Shown here: positions 11,405 to 21,859 of the stretch, in pieces | How positions within the stretch are numbered: position 1 is the first letter of the stretch | Layout of the letters: each line of letters starts with the position of its first letter | Origin: Charina bottae | Taxonomy: Eukaryota > Chordata > Lepidosauria > Squamata > Charinaidae | Length of the DNA: 64,000 nucleotides | Assembly: GCA_023362775.1 (NCBI GenBank) | Contig: JALMGJ010000012.1 | Location: 18,365,501 to 18,429,500, forward strand | Direction of reading: 5' to 3' | Program-made: the position numbers and the translations under genes | Notes under the pieces: generated by a model | Databases searched by the model: none | What the model was told of the DNA's origin: nothing | The model's input: the letters and a program-made list of their open reading frames with translations, nothing else

Positions 11405-12502
11405 TGGGTATGAATCAATCCAGCCTCTATTTAAACACCCCAAGGCAGTTTGTTCCATTACAGTACTTGACAGCTCTCACTATTAGGACTTGCTTGTGAT
11501 ATCCAACCAACATCTCCTTCCTTGTCATTTAAATCCATTGTTTCTTGTCCTGTCTTCTGGAACAGCTTTGAAAATTTTGCTCTGTCTTCTACAAGATTGC
11601 CCTTCAGAAACCTGAAAAAAAGCCATCACATCTCCCCGTGGCCTTCTCTTCCCCAGGCTACACTTTCCCATCACCTCTAGTCTTTTCTCATATATTTTTC
11701 TTTATCATCTTGCTTGCTCTCCTCTGGACATGCTCCAGTTTGTCAACAACCTTCCTAAAATGCAGTGTCCAGAACTGGGCTCAGTGTTCTAAGTACAGTC
11801 TAACAAATGCAGAGTAAAGAGGAATGATAACTTCTCTGACACTGTACTTTTGTTGATGCCACCTAGAACTGCATTTGCTTTTCTTGCAGCTGCATCAGAT
11901 TGTTGGCTCATGTTCAGCTTGTGGATACAATTCCTTTTTGTATGATTGCTGCCTAGTTTAGTTCTCCCCATACGATACTTGTGGCTTTGATGTTTCTTAA
12001 GCAAATATAGGGTAGAAGTTCAACTTGCTGGTCTTTGCCCATTGTTCTAGCTCTTCGGGGTCCTTCTGAATCTGGCCCTGGCTATCCCCCACCACCCCCA
12101 CATCTTGATGTTATACACCAATAGAATTTGAAGATTCTATTTTCTAACCTCTCCTCCAAGTCATTTATAAATATGTTGAAGAGTACAAGACCTAGGCAAA
12201 GCCCTCTGTTCAAAACCTTCCTCCACCTTCATGTGGAACCATTGACATGTAGTTGATGGATATGATTGTTTAGCCAGCTTTGTATCTGTCTAACGGTAGC
12301 ATAGTCCATCCCACATTTTGCCATAATCTCAACTAGAATCTCATGGGAGTCTTTGCTGAATGCTTTGCTAATATCAGAGTATACTATGTCCACCACATTT
12401 CAATGGTCAATTAAGCTGGTCAAGATATCAAAAAAAGAGATCAGGTTGGTTTGGCATGATTTAAGTCTTGATAAACCCATGCTGGCTCCTGCCAAGCAAT
12501 AA
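11405..12502 (-). mobile_element. CR1 LINE, 3' part
   Basis: In reverse complement this is the familiar CR1 3' region. The + strand shows GCAGTTTGTTCCATT, CTCTCCTCTGGACATGCTCC, AGTGTCCAGAACTGGG, GATTGTTGGCTCATGTTCAG and TTGATAAACCCATGCTGG in the expected order. The reading frame is too decayed to translate. It is cut at the right by a Tigger-like MITE at 12503. Confidence 0.82.
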
Positions 12503-12890
12503 AGGTAGTCCTCGACTTATGACCACAATCGGGACTGAAACTTCCATTGCTAAGCGAGGCGGTTATTAAGTGAGTCACACCCAATTTTACGACCTTATTT
12601 GCTGTGGTTGTTAAGCAAATCACTGCGGTTGTTAAGTGAATCTGACTTCTCCCATTGACTTTGCTTGTCAGAAGGCAGCTGGGAAGGTTGCAAATGGAAG
12701 TCACATGACCCTGGAATGCTGCAACTGTTGTAAGTGTGAGCCGGTTGCCAAGTGCCTGAATTTTAATCATCTGGCCACAGGGACACTGTGATGATTGTAA
12801 GTGCAAGGAATGGTCACAAGTCACTTTTTCCAGCACCGTCATAACTTCGAACAGCTGCTAAACGAACGGTCGTAAGTCGAGGACTACCTG
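12503..12890. mobile_element. Tigger-like MITE (TAGTCCTCG family)
   Basis: The ends GGTAGTCCTCGACTTATGAC and GTCGTAAGTCGAGGACTACC are inverted repeats. The interior repeats TTGTTAAGTGA motifs. The right end CCTG is followed by TA. It is inserted at the edge of the CR1 copy. The Tigger assignment rests on CAGG ends and TA targets, best seen at 63082-63774. Confidence 0.8.
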
Positions 12891-13518
12891 TACATTCTTT
12901 TCCAAAGGCTTAAAAACGGACTACTTAAAAACTTGTCCCAAAATTTTTATTGTGACAGAAGGAAGAATATGTTAAATAAAAAGTTACATTAAAATTTTAA
13001 TTTTAATTAAATGGGATGGAAATGAACTGAAATCAGATGTTTTTCTTGGCACCACCCATTACTTTTTGGAGTGTGCCCCATGGTATACCCCTCAAAGCCC
13101 CCAAAGTGGCCTTCAACCTAAAAACCCCTTAACTATATGGTGAAGTGTGAATGAGATAACACTCTACATGGAACATCTGTGGTCTTGACCTGGAATAGAC
13201 TACTTTCTGCCATGAAGAACTGAGTGTGTGGTTTTCCATGAAAAGTTGCTTAGATGCCAGAAAATATGCATAACCCATTCCTCAGGATAGATGTTACACA
13301 TTCCTGAAGGAATTGGGGGAAGAGGAAGAGCATCTCCTCCCCCCTTTCCTCCTTTCTCCCATTGTCCTAGATCAACATCAATCCCCAACTCTGTGCCAAG
13401 AGATAGACACTGAATCATCCCTTGGAAATCCCCTGATGCACCAGAAAAACCATAATGCCAGCTGTGCTGAGTCCACAGATGTGGAAGAATCTGGAGGAAC
13501 CACCATCATAGTCTAGAC

Positions 13519-13647
13519 CAGGGTTTCTCAACCTTGTCAACTTTAAGATGTGTGGACGTTGATTCCCAGAATTCCCCAGCCAGCACTCCCAGAATTCTGG
13601 GAGTTGACGTCCACACATCTTAAAGCTGACAAGGTTGAGAAACCCTG
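13519..13647. mobile_element. palindromic hAT MITE, TSD GTCTAGAC
   Basis: Near-perfect fold-back with ends CAGGGTTTCTCAACCTTG and its inverse ending AACCCTG. The 8-mer GTCTAGAC flanks both sides (13511-13518 and 13648-13655). Confidence 0.92.
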
Positions 13648-13655
13648 GTCTAGAC

Positions 13656-13751
13656 CATGTTTCTCAACTTTAGCAACTTTAAGCAACTGGCTGGGGAATT
13701 CTGGGAACTGAAGTCCACACGTCTTAAAGTTGCTAAGGTTGAGAAACACTG
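13656..13751. mobile_element. second palindromic hAT MITE abutting the first
   Basis: It begins CATGTTTCTCAAC immediately after the preceding element's target copy. It ends GAGAAACACTG and is followed by GTCCAGAA, a diverged form of the same 8-mer. The left arm is shortened. Confidence 0.85.
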
Positions 13752-13904
13752 GTCCAGAACCATAGTCCGGGACTGACAGAAGGACACAGAGAAGACAGTT
13801 TCAAGAAGATTGCTCGTCTGATGTTTTGGAACCAAAACTTGTATTATTTATGCATGTTTTGCATTATTAATTTTTAGTTTTTCTTAGGGTCTCAGGAGAT
13901 AGCA

Positions 13905-13995
13905 GCACCTGGCTGACTTAGTTGGGGTTCAGGGGCTAAGCCAGTTTGGACTTGGTTTGTACTTGGATGGGAGACCACCAGGAAAGACAAGGACC
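13905..13995 (+). repeat. 5S rRNA-derived SINE fragment
   Basis: It contains GGTTTGTACTTGGATGGGAG followed by ACCACCAGGAA. This matches the internal promoter half of 5S rRNA (TTAGTACTTGGATGGGAGAC). Too little of the 5S gene is present for it to be functional. Similar pieces lie at 50930 and 62325. Confidence 0.6.
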
Positions 13996-15371
13996 ATAAG
14001 TTAGACTCAGAAATTTTAAAAGCACCCTGGAAGTTGGTAATAATGGTAATGACTTCCATACTGTTGTTAAGAATACACAACGGGGAATTAAACTAATCTG
14101 ATATTAAAGATGGCTCCTCACTTCACAGTAAAGATTCAGGAATCCGTTTTCCTTCTAGGTAAAAGAATAAACCATGCTTTAACGACCACAGTAGCTGGGC
14201 TAACCCAACATGTTTAGCCAACATCACACAGGCTTAATTTATTATGTGAAACTCACCGATATGTCCAAGATAATGTAGCAAAGTAGGTTTGGATGCATTT
14301 ACTCCAGGCCTAAATGAGCAGACAAGCTGTTGACGCGACCTGTGTAAACCAGCTCTCTACCAGTTGGGGTCCACCATTGTCCCCAAGTGTCTCTTTCCCC
14401 CCAAAGTGCTTCCATGGGCTGTCTCCTAAACCGATGCCTACATTCCTCTTTTAGCAACCTCCTATCCCTGACAACATACTGGTTCCATTAGCAGAAAACA
14501 AATGGGGTTGAGAAGGAGGACTTGACAAAACCACCTTCTGTGAACCTGAGATCACCCGGGGCTATGAATTCCATTCCATTCCCTTTTAGCTAAATACCTT
14601 ATGATATGCAATGCTCTCCCTACGGAGGCATAGTTGCTTCAAAGTCCAGATTCCATCTGGAAGCGATCCAAGTTCTTGTTGGCCGGGAAAGAGTAATTTC
14701 TGTAGGTGAAATATGTCTGAGTCCTCCCCCCCCCCGGCTCGCTTGGCAAAGAAAACCATTCTGAAAACAGATTCCTGCATGTAAGTGTTCACAGAAAACC
14801 TGGCCTGTTTCGCTTTGTTTTTACTACACTGCCGCCCTCCATATGAGCCAGACAAGTTATGCAGATTGCTTTCTTGGTAGAAGACCTCTTTAATTAAGAG
14901 CTCCACTAATTATGCCTTCATTACTATAACCCTCTCCTTCCAATATGGCCCTTTGCCACAGGATCCTCCTCACAAGGCTGTGATCTAGTACCAGGGGAAG
15001 TCCTGTGTTGATTCATTATGCACCCCCATCTCCTGCTTTCCTTTTTGAAAGGATAACTTGATTAGCTTGATTTAGAAGTTTATTGATTTCAGACGTTGCA
15101 GGTTTCCTATTTCTTACATAATTCCAGGATATTGGCTTTTGTTTATGTGATGTTTAATGCATCCCTCTCTGCTATGCACTCAACCTGAAGATCAAAGGCT
15201 ATATACCGTTGGCATAATTGGAAATTTGGGCTATGTTATTGGCAAAAAGGAGATGTAGGGGGTGCTGTTTTCTTCCCTGGAAATAGTCCAAGTAACTGGG
15301 GAACAGTATACACTTACCGAAGGACACACGTGGGACTCCCTTTGCCTCTACTTATGCATCATGTGCTAGAC

Positions 15372-15495
15372 CAGTGTTCCTCAACCTTGGCCACTTCAAG
15401 CTGTGTGGACTTCAACTCCCAGAATTCTGTGTGGCTGGGGAATTCTGGGAGTTGAAGTCCACACAGCTTAAAGTTGCCAAGGTTGAGAAACACTG
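15372..15495. mobile_element. palindromic hAT MITE
   Basis: Arms CAGTGTTCCTCAACCTTGG and CCAAGGTTGAGAAACACTG surround CCCAGAATTC. Flanks are TGCTAGAC and CGCTAGAG, a diverged 8-bp target duplication. Confidence 0.9.
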
Positions 15496-15562
15496 CGCTA
15501 GAGACTTTGCGAGGAAGACCTCTCCTCTCATTAAAGACATTTTGTAAATACATACAGTAGTG

Positions 15563-15825
15563 CGGAGCTTTCCAAACTGTGTGTCGGGACACGTTAGTGT
15601 GTCGGCTGCAGTGTCTGGGTGTGTCGCGGCTGCTGCTGCCTCCAAACCTGCCCTGCCAGGATTCCGCACAGGTCCTAGTGCCTGCCTTGTGCCTTGCTGC
15701 CTCCAAACCTGCTGTGATTCCGCGCAGGTCCTAGTGCCTGCCTTGTGCCCTGCTGTAAGAGTGTGTCGCGAAATGATGCATGTCTAAAAAGTGTGTCACC
15801 AACATGAAAAGTTTGGAAAGCTCTG
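15563..15825 (+). mobile_element. TTTCCAAA-family hAT element, subfamily A, 2 minisatellite units
   Basis: Ends are CGGAGCTTTCCAAACTGTG and AAGTTTGGAAAGCTCTG. The 8-bp duplication CAGTAGTG is exact on both sides (15555-15562 and 15826-15833). The interior carries TGTGTCGGGACACG and two 56/61-bp units (CCTCCAAACCTGC...). No transposase is encoded, so it is non-autonomous. Confidence 0.9.
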
Positions 15826-15844
15826 CAGTAGTGGAATAGTGATA

Positions 15845-16095
15845 AACTAGCCATTGTAGTTTATTTAATAAACTCTGGTTAAGCAAACCACAGCTTGGTA
15901 CAATCTGTGAGCTCAGGCTCTTATTGCAGGCTCTTATGAATCATAGTTTGCTGAACTATGATTTTACGATTCATTTATGAATGAATGGCCTGCCATTTAT
16001 GAATTATAGTTTGCTGAACAAGCTACAGTTGTTGGGTTTGTCCAAAAACCATGTCACGCTGAGGAAAACCAACTGACCAACCACACTGTGGCTTA
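15845..16095. repeat. unclassified dispersed repeat
   Basis: Contains repeated motifs such as ATAGTTTGCTGAAC and GAACAAGCTACAGTTG. Similar wording (GGTTTGTTGGACAAGCCATA, AACCACAATGGCTGGG) recurs near 10140, 32240 and 45700, which suggests one old family. No class could be assigned. Confidence 0.4.
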
Positions 16096-16956
16096 TAGCT
16101 ATGTGCAAACCAGATTATTGTCTCATCTTCACCCACTTTGAAAAAGTAGTTCCCGGCCTGCTCCTTCATCCCTGTGCCTTGATGGATGACATATTTGTGG
16201 GCAGGCCAAACTTTCCCCCAGCGACTTTGGAAGCATTTTTTGCCATTTCAGGGTTTTTCTTAATCTTGTTTGCACTGTTCTTGCATACTATTTAAACTGG
16301 ATTATCTCCATGGTGATTGCCCAAACCATCTGGAGCCCCTTTTGTTATTTTCATGGATTAATTTAGAATTTGAAGAGGCATTTCTAAATAAGACTGAGCA
16401 AAGATACCTCAAATAAACCTCACTATTGGATTATCCTTCCCATTTCTTTTTTCTTTCTCTCTCTTACTGAAGGAAAAACTGTAAAAGGAAATGAGAGAAA
16501 GAGAGAAAACCAAACAAACAAACCTGAGAATAAAAAGATAAACCAGAATTTGCATGTCTCTGGTTAGGAAACAATTTGCTATCACTTCTAACTCCTTTGT
16601 TTTCTGAATAAACCTTTCCACGGTGTTTTCAAAATTAAGTAGGATTCTCACCCGGTGGCTTAGAAGCCTAAGTAGAGGCATAGTTCCAGATGTGGCATGA
16701 GATGAGCCTCCATCCTAGGGACGAAATGACTCTGTATCCAGCTATTGCCATAGACAGAGGTTCTGGTGAGTTATTGGTGTTCCACGAAAGCAGCCCACGT
16801 CAGCTCAGAAATCTTTTGCTTCAGTGTAACCTCTGCTCCCAGTGGAAAGGAATTGGCTCATCGCAGCTGTCAGTTCCATGTCCCATCATGATGGAGTTCA
16901 GTAAAGAAACCCAGATGCACTTAGAAGTTTGGAAGGTAATACAGGAGCCTTGAGCC

Positions 16957-17170
16957 AGTTTGGTGTAGTGGTTAAGGCAGCAGGCTAGAAACTGGGAGAC
17001 CGTGAGTTCTAGTCCTGCCTTGAGCACGAAGGCAGCTGGGTGACCGTGGGCCAGTCACTTTCTCTCAGCCCTAGGAAGGAGGCAATGGCAACCCACTTCC
17101 GAAAAACCTTGCCAAGAAAACTGCAGGGACTTCTCCAGGCAGTTGCCAGGACTCAACACTGACTTGAAGG
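16957..17170 (+). repeat. MIR-like (CORE) tRNA-derived SINE
   Basis: The head AGCCAGTTTGGTGTAGTGGT and GAGTTCTAGTCCTGCC resemble tRNA A and B boxes. They are followed by the MIR-like CAGCTGGGTGACCGTGGGCC and AGTCACTTTCTCTCAGCC. Other copies lie at 42929 and 57165-57457. Confidence 0.75.
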
Positions 17171-17203
17171 CACAAAAATACAAAAAACAAACAAAAACCC
17201 CAG

Positions 17204-17385
17204 GAGCCTTAGTGGGGGTCGGAGTCAAAAAGTCAAGATTGCTGACACAACCTTGCAATAGAAGCTCCACCCCTTTTTACATTGCATTGTGCATACGACA
17301 CATATAAAAATGAGGCGGGGCTTCCATTGTATGGGTGTGGCTGCCAGCTTGACTTTTTTGACCCCTCTTGCAGACACCACTGAGG
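17204..17385. mobile_element. MITE with GTCAAAAAGTCAAGAT ends
   Basis: The left arm GGGTCGGAGTCAAAAAGTCA and the right arm GCTTGACTTTTTTGACCC are inverted. The middle contains GCATTGTGCATACGACACA. A fuller relative lies at 47103-47281, and right-arm fragments at 29866 and 37885. Confidence 0.7.
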
Positions 17386-17393
17386 GGATAGAG

Positions 17394-17736
17394 CAGAGCT
17401 TTCCAAATTAAATCCAGATTTAATATATTCTTTTGATTCATTTAATACAGAGCTTTCCAAACTTTTCATGTTGGTGACACACTTTTTAGACATGCATCAT
17501 TTCGTGACGCACTCTTACAGCAGGGCATCATTTCGCAACACACCCTTACAGCACAAGGCAGGCACTAGGACCTGCGTGGAATCACAGCAGGTTTGGAGGC
17601 AGCAGGGCACAAGGCAGGCACTAGGACCTGCGCGGAATCCTGGCAGGGCAGGTTTGGAGGCAGCAGCAGCCGTGACACACCCAGACACTGCAGCCGACAC
17701 ACTAACGTGTCCCGACACACAGTTTGGAAAGCTCTG
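17394..17736 (-). mobile_element. TTTCCAAA-family hAT element, subfamily A, with doubled left end
   Basis: The duplication GGATAGAG is exact at 17386-17393 and 17737-17744. The end CAGAGCTTTCCAAA occurs at 17394 and again at 17448, separated by an AT-rich spacer. The rest follows subfamily A in reverse, with two minisatellite units. Confidence 0.88.
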
Positions 17737-17954
17737 GGATAGAGGCTTGCCACCATAGTGAACACAGAGACAATGTGTAAATTTTTAAAAGTTATTTTTG
17801 GTGAAGTGGGAGGGATTTGTGTCTGAGGATATGGGGACCTAAGATTAGGCTGGTGATCAACTGTACATTGATTGGCCAACAGCCTTCTGGTCTCAACGAT
17901 TGGCCAGAAAAGGCAAGCCCTGATTGGCTGATGGTTCTGTGTAACTTCCTAGAC

Positions 17955-18262
17955 CAGCCTTTCTCAACATTTTGACCCTGGAGGAACCCTGGAAATATTT
18001 TTAGGCCACAGGGAACCCCTGCACATTCAGGCTCACAAATAGGCCAAAAGTTACAAAATTATTATATTTGTTTCATGGGTAGGCTTGTATATATGCATTA
18101 ACAGTGTTCTTAAACTAAAAATAAAGAATGAAACTTACTTCTTTAATATGAAGTTGCCCAAATTTGAAATAATTTTTTAAATAAATCATGATCTCCCAGG
18201 GAACCCCTAGTGACCTCTTGTGGAACCCTAGGGTTCCACAGAACCCTGGTTAAGAAACCCTG
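17955..18262. mobile_element. hAT MITE (CAGCCTTTCTCAAC family), TSD TCCTAGAC
   Basis: It starts CAGCCTTTCTCAACATTTTG and ends GTTAAGAAACCCTG, flanked exactly by TCCTAGAC. A closely similar copy is at 20483-20791. Confidence 0.9.
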
Positions 18263-18689
18263 TCCTAGACTAAGTAACATGTGAACATACCCACTGTGGC
18301 CTGATAGCCAAAGAAATCCAAAAATAGCTAGAATAGCTGAAAAGTTAATCAAAAGGGACAAGAGAAAATCTGATTATCTGGAAGTTCTCTAAAACTGCCA
18401 CCTTTACCCTTCATCTTGTTTCTATGCTTTTAAGACTCATTGCAAGACACTCATTAATTGCTTAATTACATGCTGCTCCAGTCAGACGTGACTCTGAGTG
18501 GCACACAAACCAGCAATCGGATTAAACCAGTTAAGTCTAACAAAGCAAAAATAACTGAAACAAAACCGAAACCACCCAAAATAATCATTAATCAGGTGCC
18601 CTAATTCCCAACATTCCTTGTGTGGTGGATTTCGGCACTGCTGCTGGTTCTCAGGCAGGAGTGAGCGCATTCCAGGGAGATAAGAGGAC

Positions 18690-18885
18690 TCACAGTCCAG
18701 AAAGTGTTGCTGGGAAAGTAAAGAGGTTCAGGGTTGCCCCACCCTAGAGTCTCCCAGGTTATTTGTGCTTAGGTTAGTTAGAGTAGCTTTAATCTGGCAA
18801 GATTCTGTCTGTATGGTGAGAGCAATAAAGAACTGGAGTTTTGACTGCACTGACGTGTCGTCGTTCTTGGGCTGGCCTTGACATC
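18690..18885 (+). repeat. LTR-like sequence
   Basis: GTTAGTTAGAGTAGC, then GCAAGATTCTGTCTG, then AGCAATAAAGAACTGG and CTTGGGCTGGCCTTGACA look like the R-U5 end of an LTR with an AATAAA signal. The stretch near 7220-7320 has a related arrangement (GCTGGATTCTGTCTAGC ... CAATAAAACACT). No coding region is recognised nearby. Confidence 0.45.
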
Positions 18886-20482
18886 CTGGCACCTTCAGGA
18901 GGCATTTGACTACTCATGCCAACAGAAGAACCAGAAGCGCCAAGAAGCCTCCCATGGTGACATCTTGGGATTTAGCCACGGGGATGGGCTAGTGGTTGGA
19001 AGGGAGATCAGGAGAGTAAACCTTGATGTGGCGATGATGGACAGGCTGGAACAGCTGGATTGATCAGAGTTGTTGCTGCAGAAGCCATACTGTCCACAGG
19101 GAGGGGGTTCAAGGGGCGACAGAGTGATGAAAACAGCACTGCAGTGTCACAACCTAAGCCCTACCCCTTTTCTATATGCAACTTGATGGTCATGGTCATG
19201 CTCATGGTCTAAAGGGACAGAGCTTGTGGCCTGTGAAAAGCAGCGAGCCTGTAGATGCTCCTGTGTAGAACAGGAAGGTGGTGATGGCGGCTTTCTCCAG
19301 GCAGAGTAATAGTACCATAGGTGATGGTTTTCCTGCTGTGTAAACACAACACATTTCATTTGCTTAAGCCTCTGAGCCACTGTCATTAAAGATACAAGCA
19401 CATGCCTAACAAACATAGTAAATCTATCCATGATGGGAGCTATAAAAACTTATTCCTCAGTCTCCAGCCCGTGTACTCCTGTCTGGATAGTCCTCTGCTA
19501 ATGGCCACTCGAGCCCTAAGCAGCAACTTACAACCAAAAACAAGGTACTCAAAGGGTCTTCTTTAATCAGATTTATTGAAGGGGACACAAAACTTGGAGG
19601 CTAGTATGTTTCCTTGTTTCTTGTCCCTTCCCCCCCCCCACCACTAATGATAAAATGCAATGTCCAAAACGGTTTTTGCCTGCCAAAGAGACACTACCAA
19701 AATCAGTAGACATAACCAATTGGCACAATACTCTTGTCGTGATTACAACATTGGTACATAAATTCACAGAGGTAATTGTCATCCATTGATTGACAGCCCT
19801 AACCCATTTGGCAGGGGAGAAAGTGCAAGAGAGCTGAAATAAGCGGTGGTAATCAATTGCTGCACGAACTCCTGGTGGGCCAAAAAGGAACAAGAACTGT
19901 TTACTTTAGCACCCAATTTATCTTTAAATGTGTTAAGACAGAGTTTTCTTAATCTTCCTAATTGCTTACTAAGGCACTGGGAAGATGGTTAACCGTTTTG
20001 TTTTCTTGATAAATGAACAATGTGCAGTTGTAATATTTTGTAAACCACCATTCTCCTTCTCAGCCTCTGAGAAGCCCCATCCAATTGTGCATGGCCCACA
20101 GATTTGCTCCTCCTTCTGAGTGGTTGTACTGCCACTACTGCCAAAATCAAAGTCAAGAATTTGTGGTTGAGCATCATCCTACCGCCCTCTGGCATTTCCC
20201 TTTCGTGTAAGCAAGCTGCTTCAGCTCTCCAAATCTGTCTTGTTGATTCTGGAAGTAGTTGTGGCTGGGCAGGAGACTAGAAACAATATTTCCTCTCCAC
20301 TCCCTTCCTGCTGCATGCCACATGCCAGAAATTATACACTCCGTCAATTCAATGCAATTTACTTGGATACAAGGATCAGAATACAGTATTCAAATAATTC
20401 CTGGGATACAACGAGAAGACAAATTCTGCTAAGACTGATGCTCATGCATGTGTACAGGAAAGCTGCCTACATTACCCTAAAC

Positions 20483-20791
20483 CAGCCTTTCTCAACCTTT
20501 TGACCCTGGAGGAACCCTTGAAATATTTTTCAGGCCTTGGGGAACCCCTGCACATTCAGGCTCAAATATAGGCCAGAAGTTACAAAATTATTATAGTTGT
20601 TTCATGAGCAGGCCTGTATATATGCACTAACAGTGTTCTTAAACTAAAAATAAAGAATGAAACCTACCTCTTTAATGGGAAGTTGCCCGAATTTGAAATA
20701 ATTTTTTAAATAAATCGTGATCTCCCAGGGAACCCCTAGTGACCTCTCGCGGAATCCTGGGGTTGCACGGAACCCTGGTGGAGAAACCCTG
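20483..20791. mobile_element. hAT MITE (CAGCCTTTCTCAAC family), TSD CCCTAAAC
   Basis: Same family as 17955-18262, flanked by CCCTAAAC at 20475-20482 and 20792-20799. Confidence 0.92.
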
Positions 20792-20799
20792 CCCTAAAC

Positions 20800-21014
20800 C
20801 AGGGGTGGGGAACCTTTTTTCTGCCAAGGGCCATTTGGATATTTATAACCGGGGACCGGGGGTGGGTGGGTGGGTGGGTGTTTCTGGGATTTCCACGGAC
20901 TGGGGGCCGGAGTTTGCGGGCGGGAGCCAATCACGTGGAAGGGGCAGGGTTTGCGGGCGGGAGCCCCGCAGGCCTTAGGCAGGAGCCCCGCAGGCCTGAC
21001 ATTGCCCACCCCTG
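20800..21014. mobile_element. hAT element (CAGGGGTGGGGAACC family), sharing TSD CCCTAAAC
   Basis: It starts CAGGGGTGGGGAACCTTTTT and ends GCCCACCCCTG. The left flank is the right target copy of the preceding element, and the right flank 21015-21022 is again CCCTAAAC. A (GGGT)n run lies inside. Confidence 0.9.
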
Positions 21015-21084
21015 CCCTAAACAAGTCGAGTGCTAAGCATATTATGTGAGATCCTGAACCAGAAAGCCAATAGTGGATGCTGTT

Positions 21085-21300
21085 CTCTTTTTATTTATTT
21101 TATTTTATTTACTAAATTTATACAGTAGAGCCACCCATCTCACATATGTGACTCTGAGCGGCACACACAATTAAAATAACAATCAAAACAATTAAAAAAC
21201 CAAAACCATTAAAATACAATTAAAACGGTTAAAACAAAGCACAGAAAAGGAGGAAGGAATAGCAAACCAAGGGGATTGTCGCTCTTTGAGTGAGATGGGC
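21085..21300 (-). repeat. L2-type LINE 3' end
   Basis: TTTATTTATTTTATTTTATT followed by GAGCCACCCATCTCA and TGACTCTGAGCGGCACACA, then an A-rich run. The same 3' tail recurs at 24185, 31560, 32070, 38060, 46125, 48420, 52395 and 58050. Confidence 0.7.
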
Positions 21301-21859
21301 GATGACGAAATTCGAAATATAGATAAATAAATATTTACAAAATTAAAAGAATGAGATAAGAAAGGGAAATACAGTAAAAGTAAAACTAATTTACAGTAAC
21401 ATTATTCCTTCCAAGCAGGCTCACTCTATTCTGTACAAGCTAGAATCTCCAATCTAGAGACTACCTGCAACATTTTGTTGCCCACATCCCACCAGTTAAG
21501 AGATACATGCAATCTATTTGACACACTCAGGACACAGCAAAAAATAAAGTAATTTTTAAAAAATGAATAGCTAATCACCAACTTCAGAGAGATGATTGTT
21601 CTAGCATAGTGAATTTCAACCTGCAAATAATATTGGGCAATTATTGATGATTATACGCCAGGAGACTATCAACATGTCTCCGCAAGATGTTTGCCTGTAA
21701 AAATACTATAAGGAAAAAATGATGCTACATACTTGCCCAAGCAGTGGTAATATTGCTGGTGATAAATTAGACGTGATTGCCCTCTAGCGGTTTGCTGGAT
21801 TTCTCAAACCAGGGGAAAAATATTCATTCTCATATATCCGAGTTATACAAAAATATATA

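Noticed and set aside
13905..13995. A functional 5S rRNA gene
   Set aside because: Only about half of the 5S sequence is recognisable, with mismatches and no T-run terminator at the right place.
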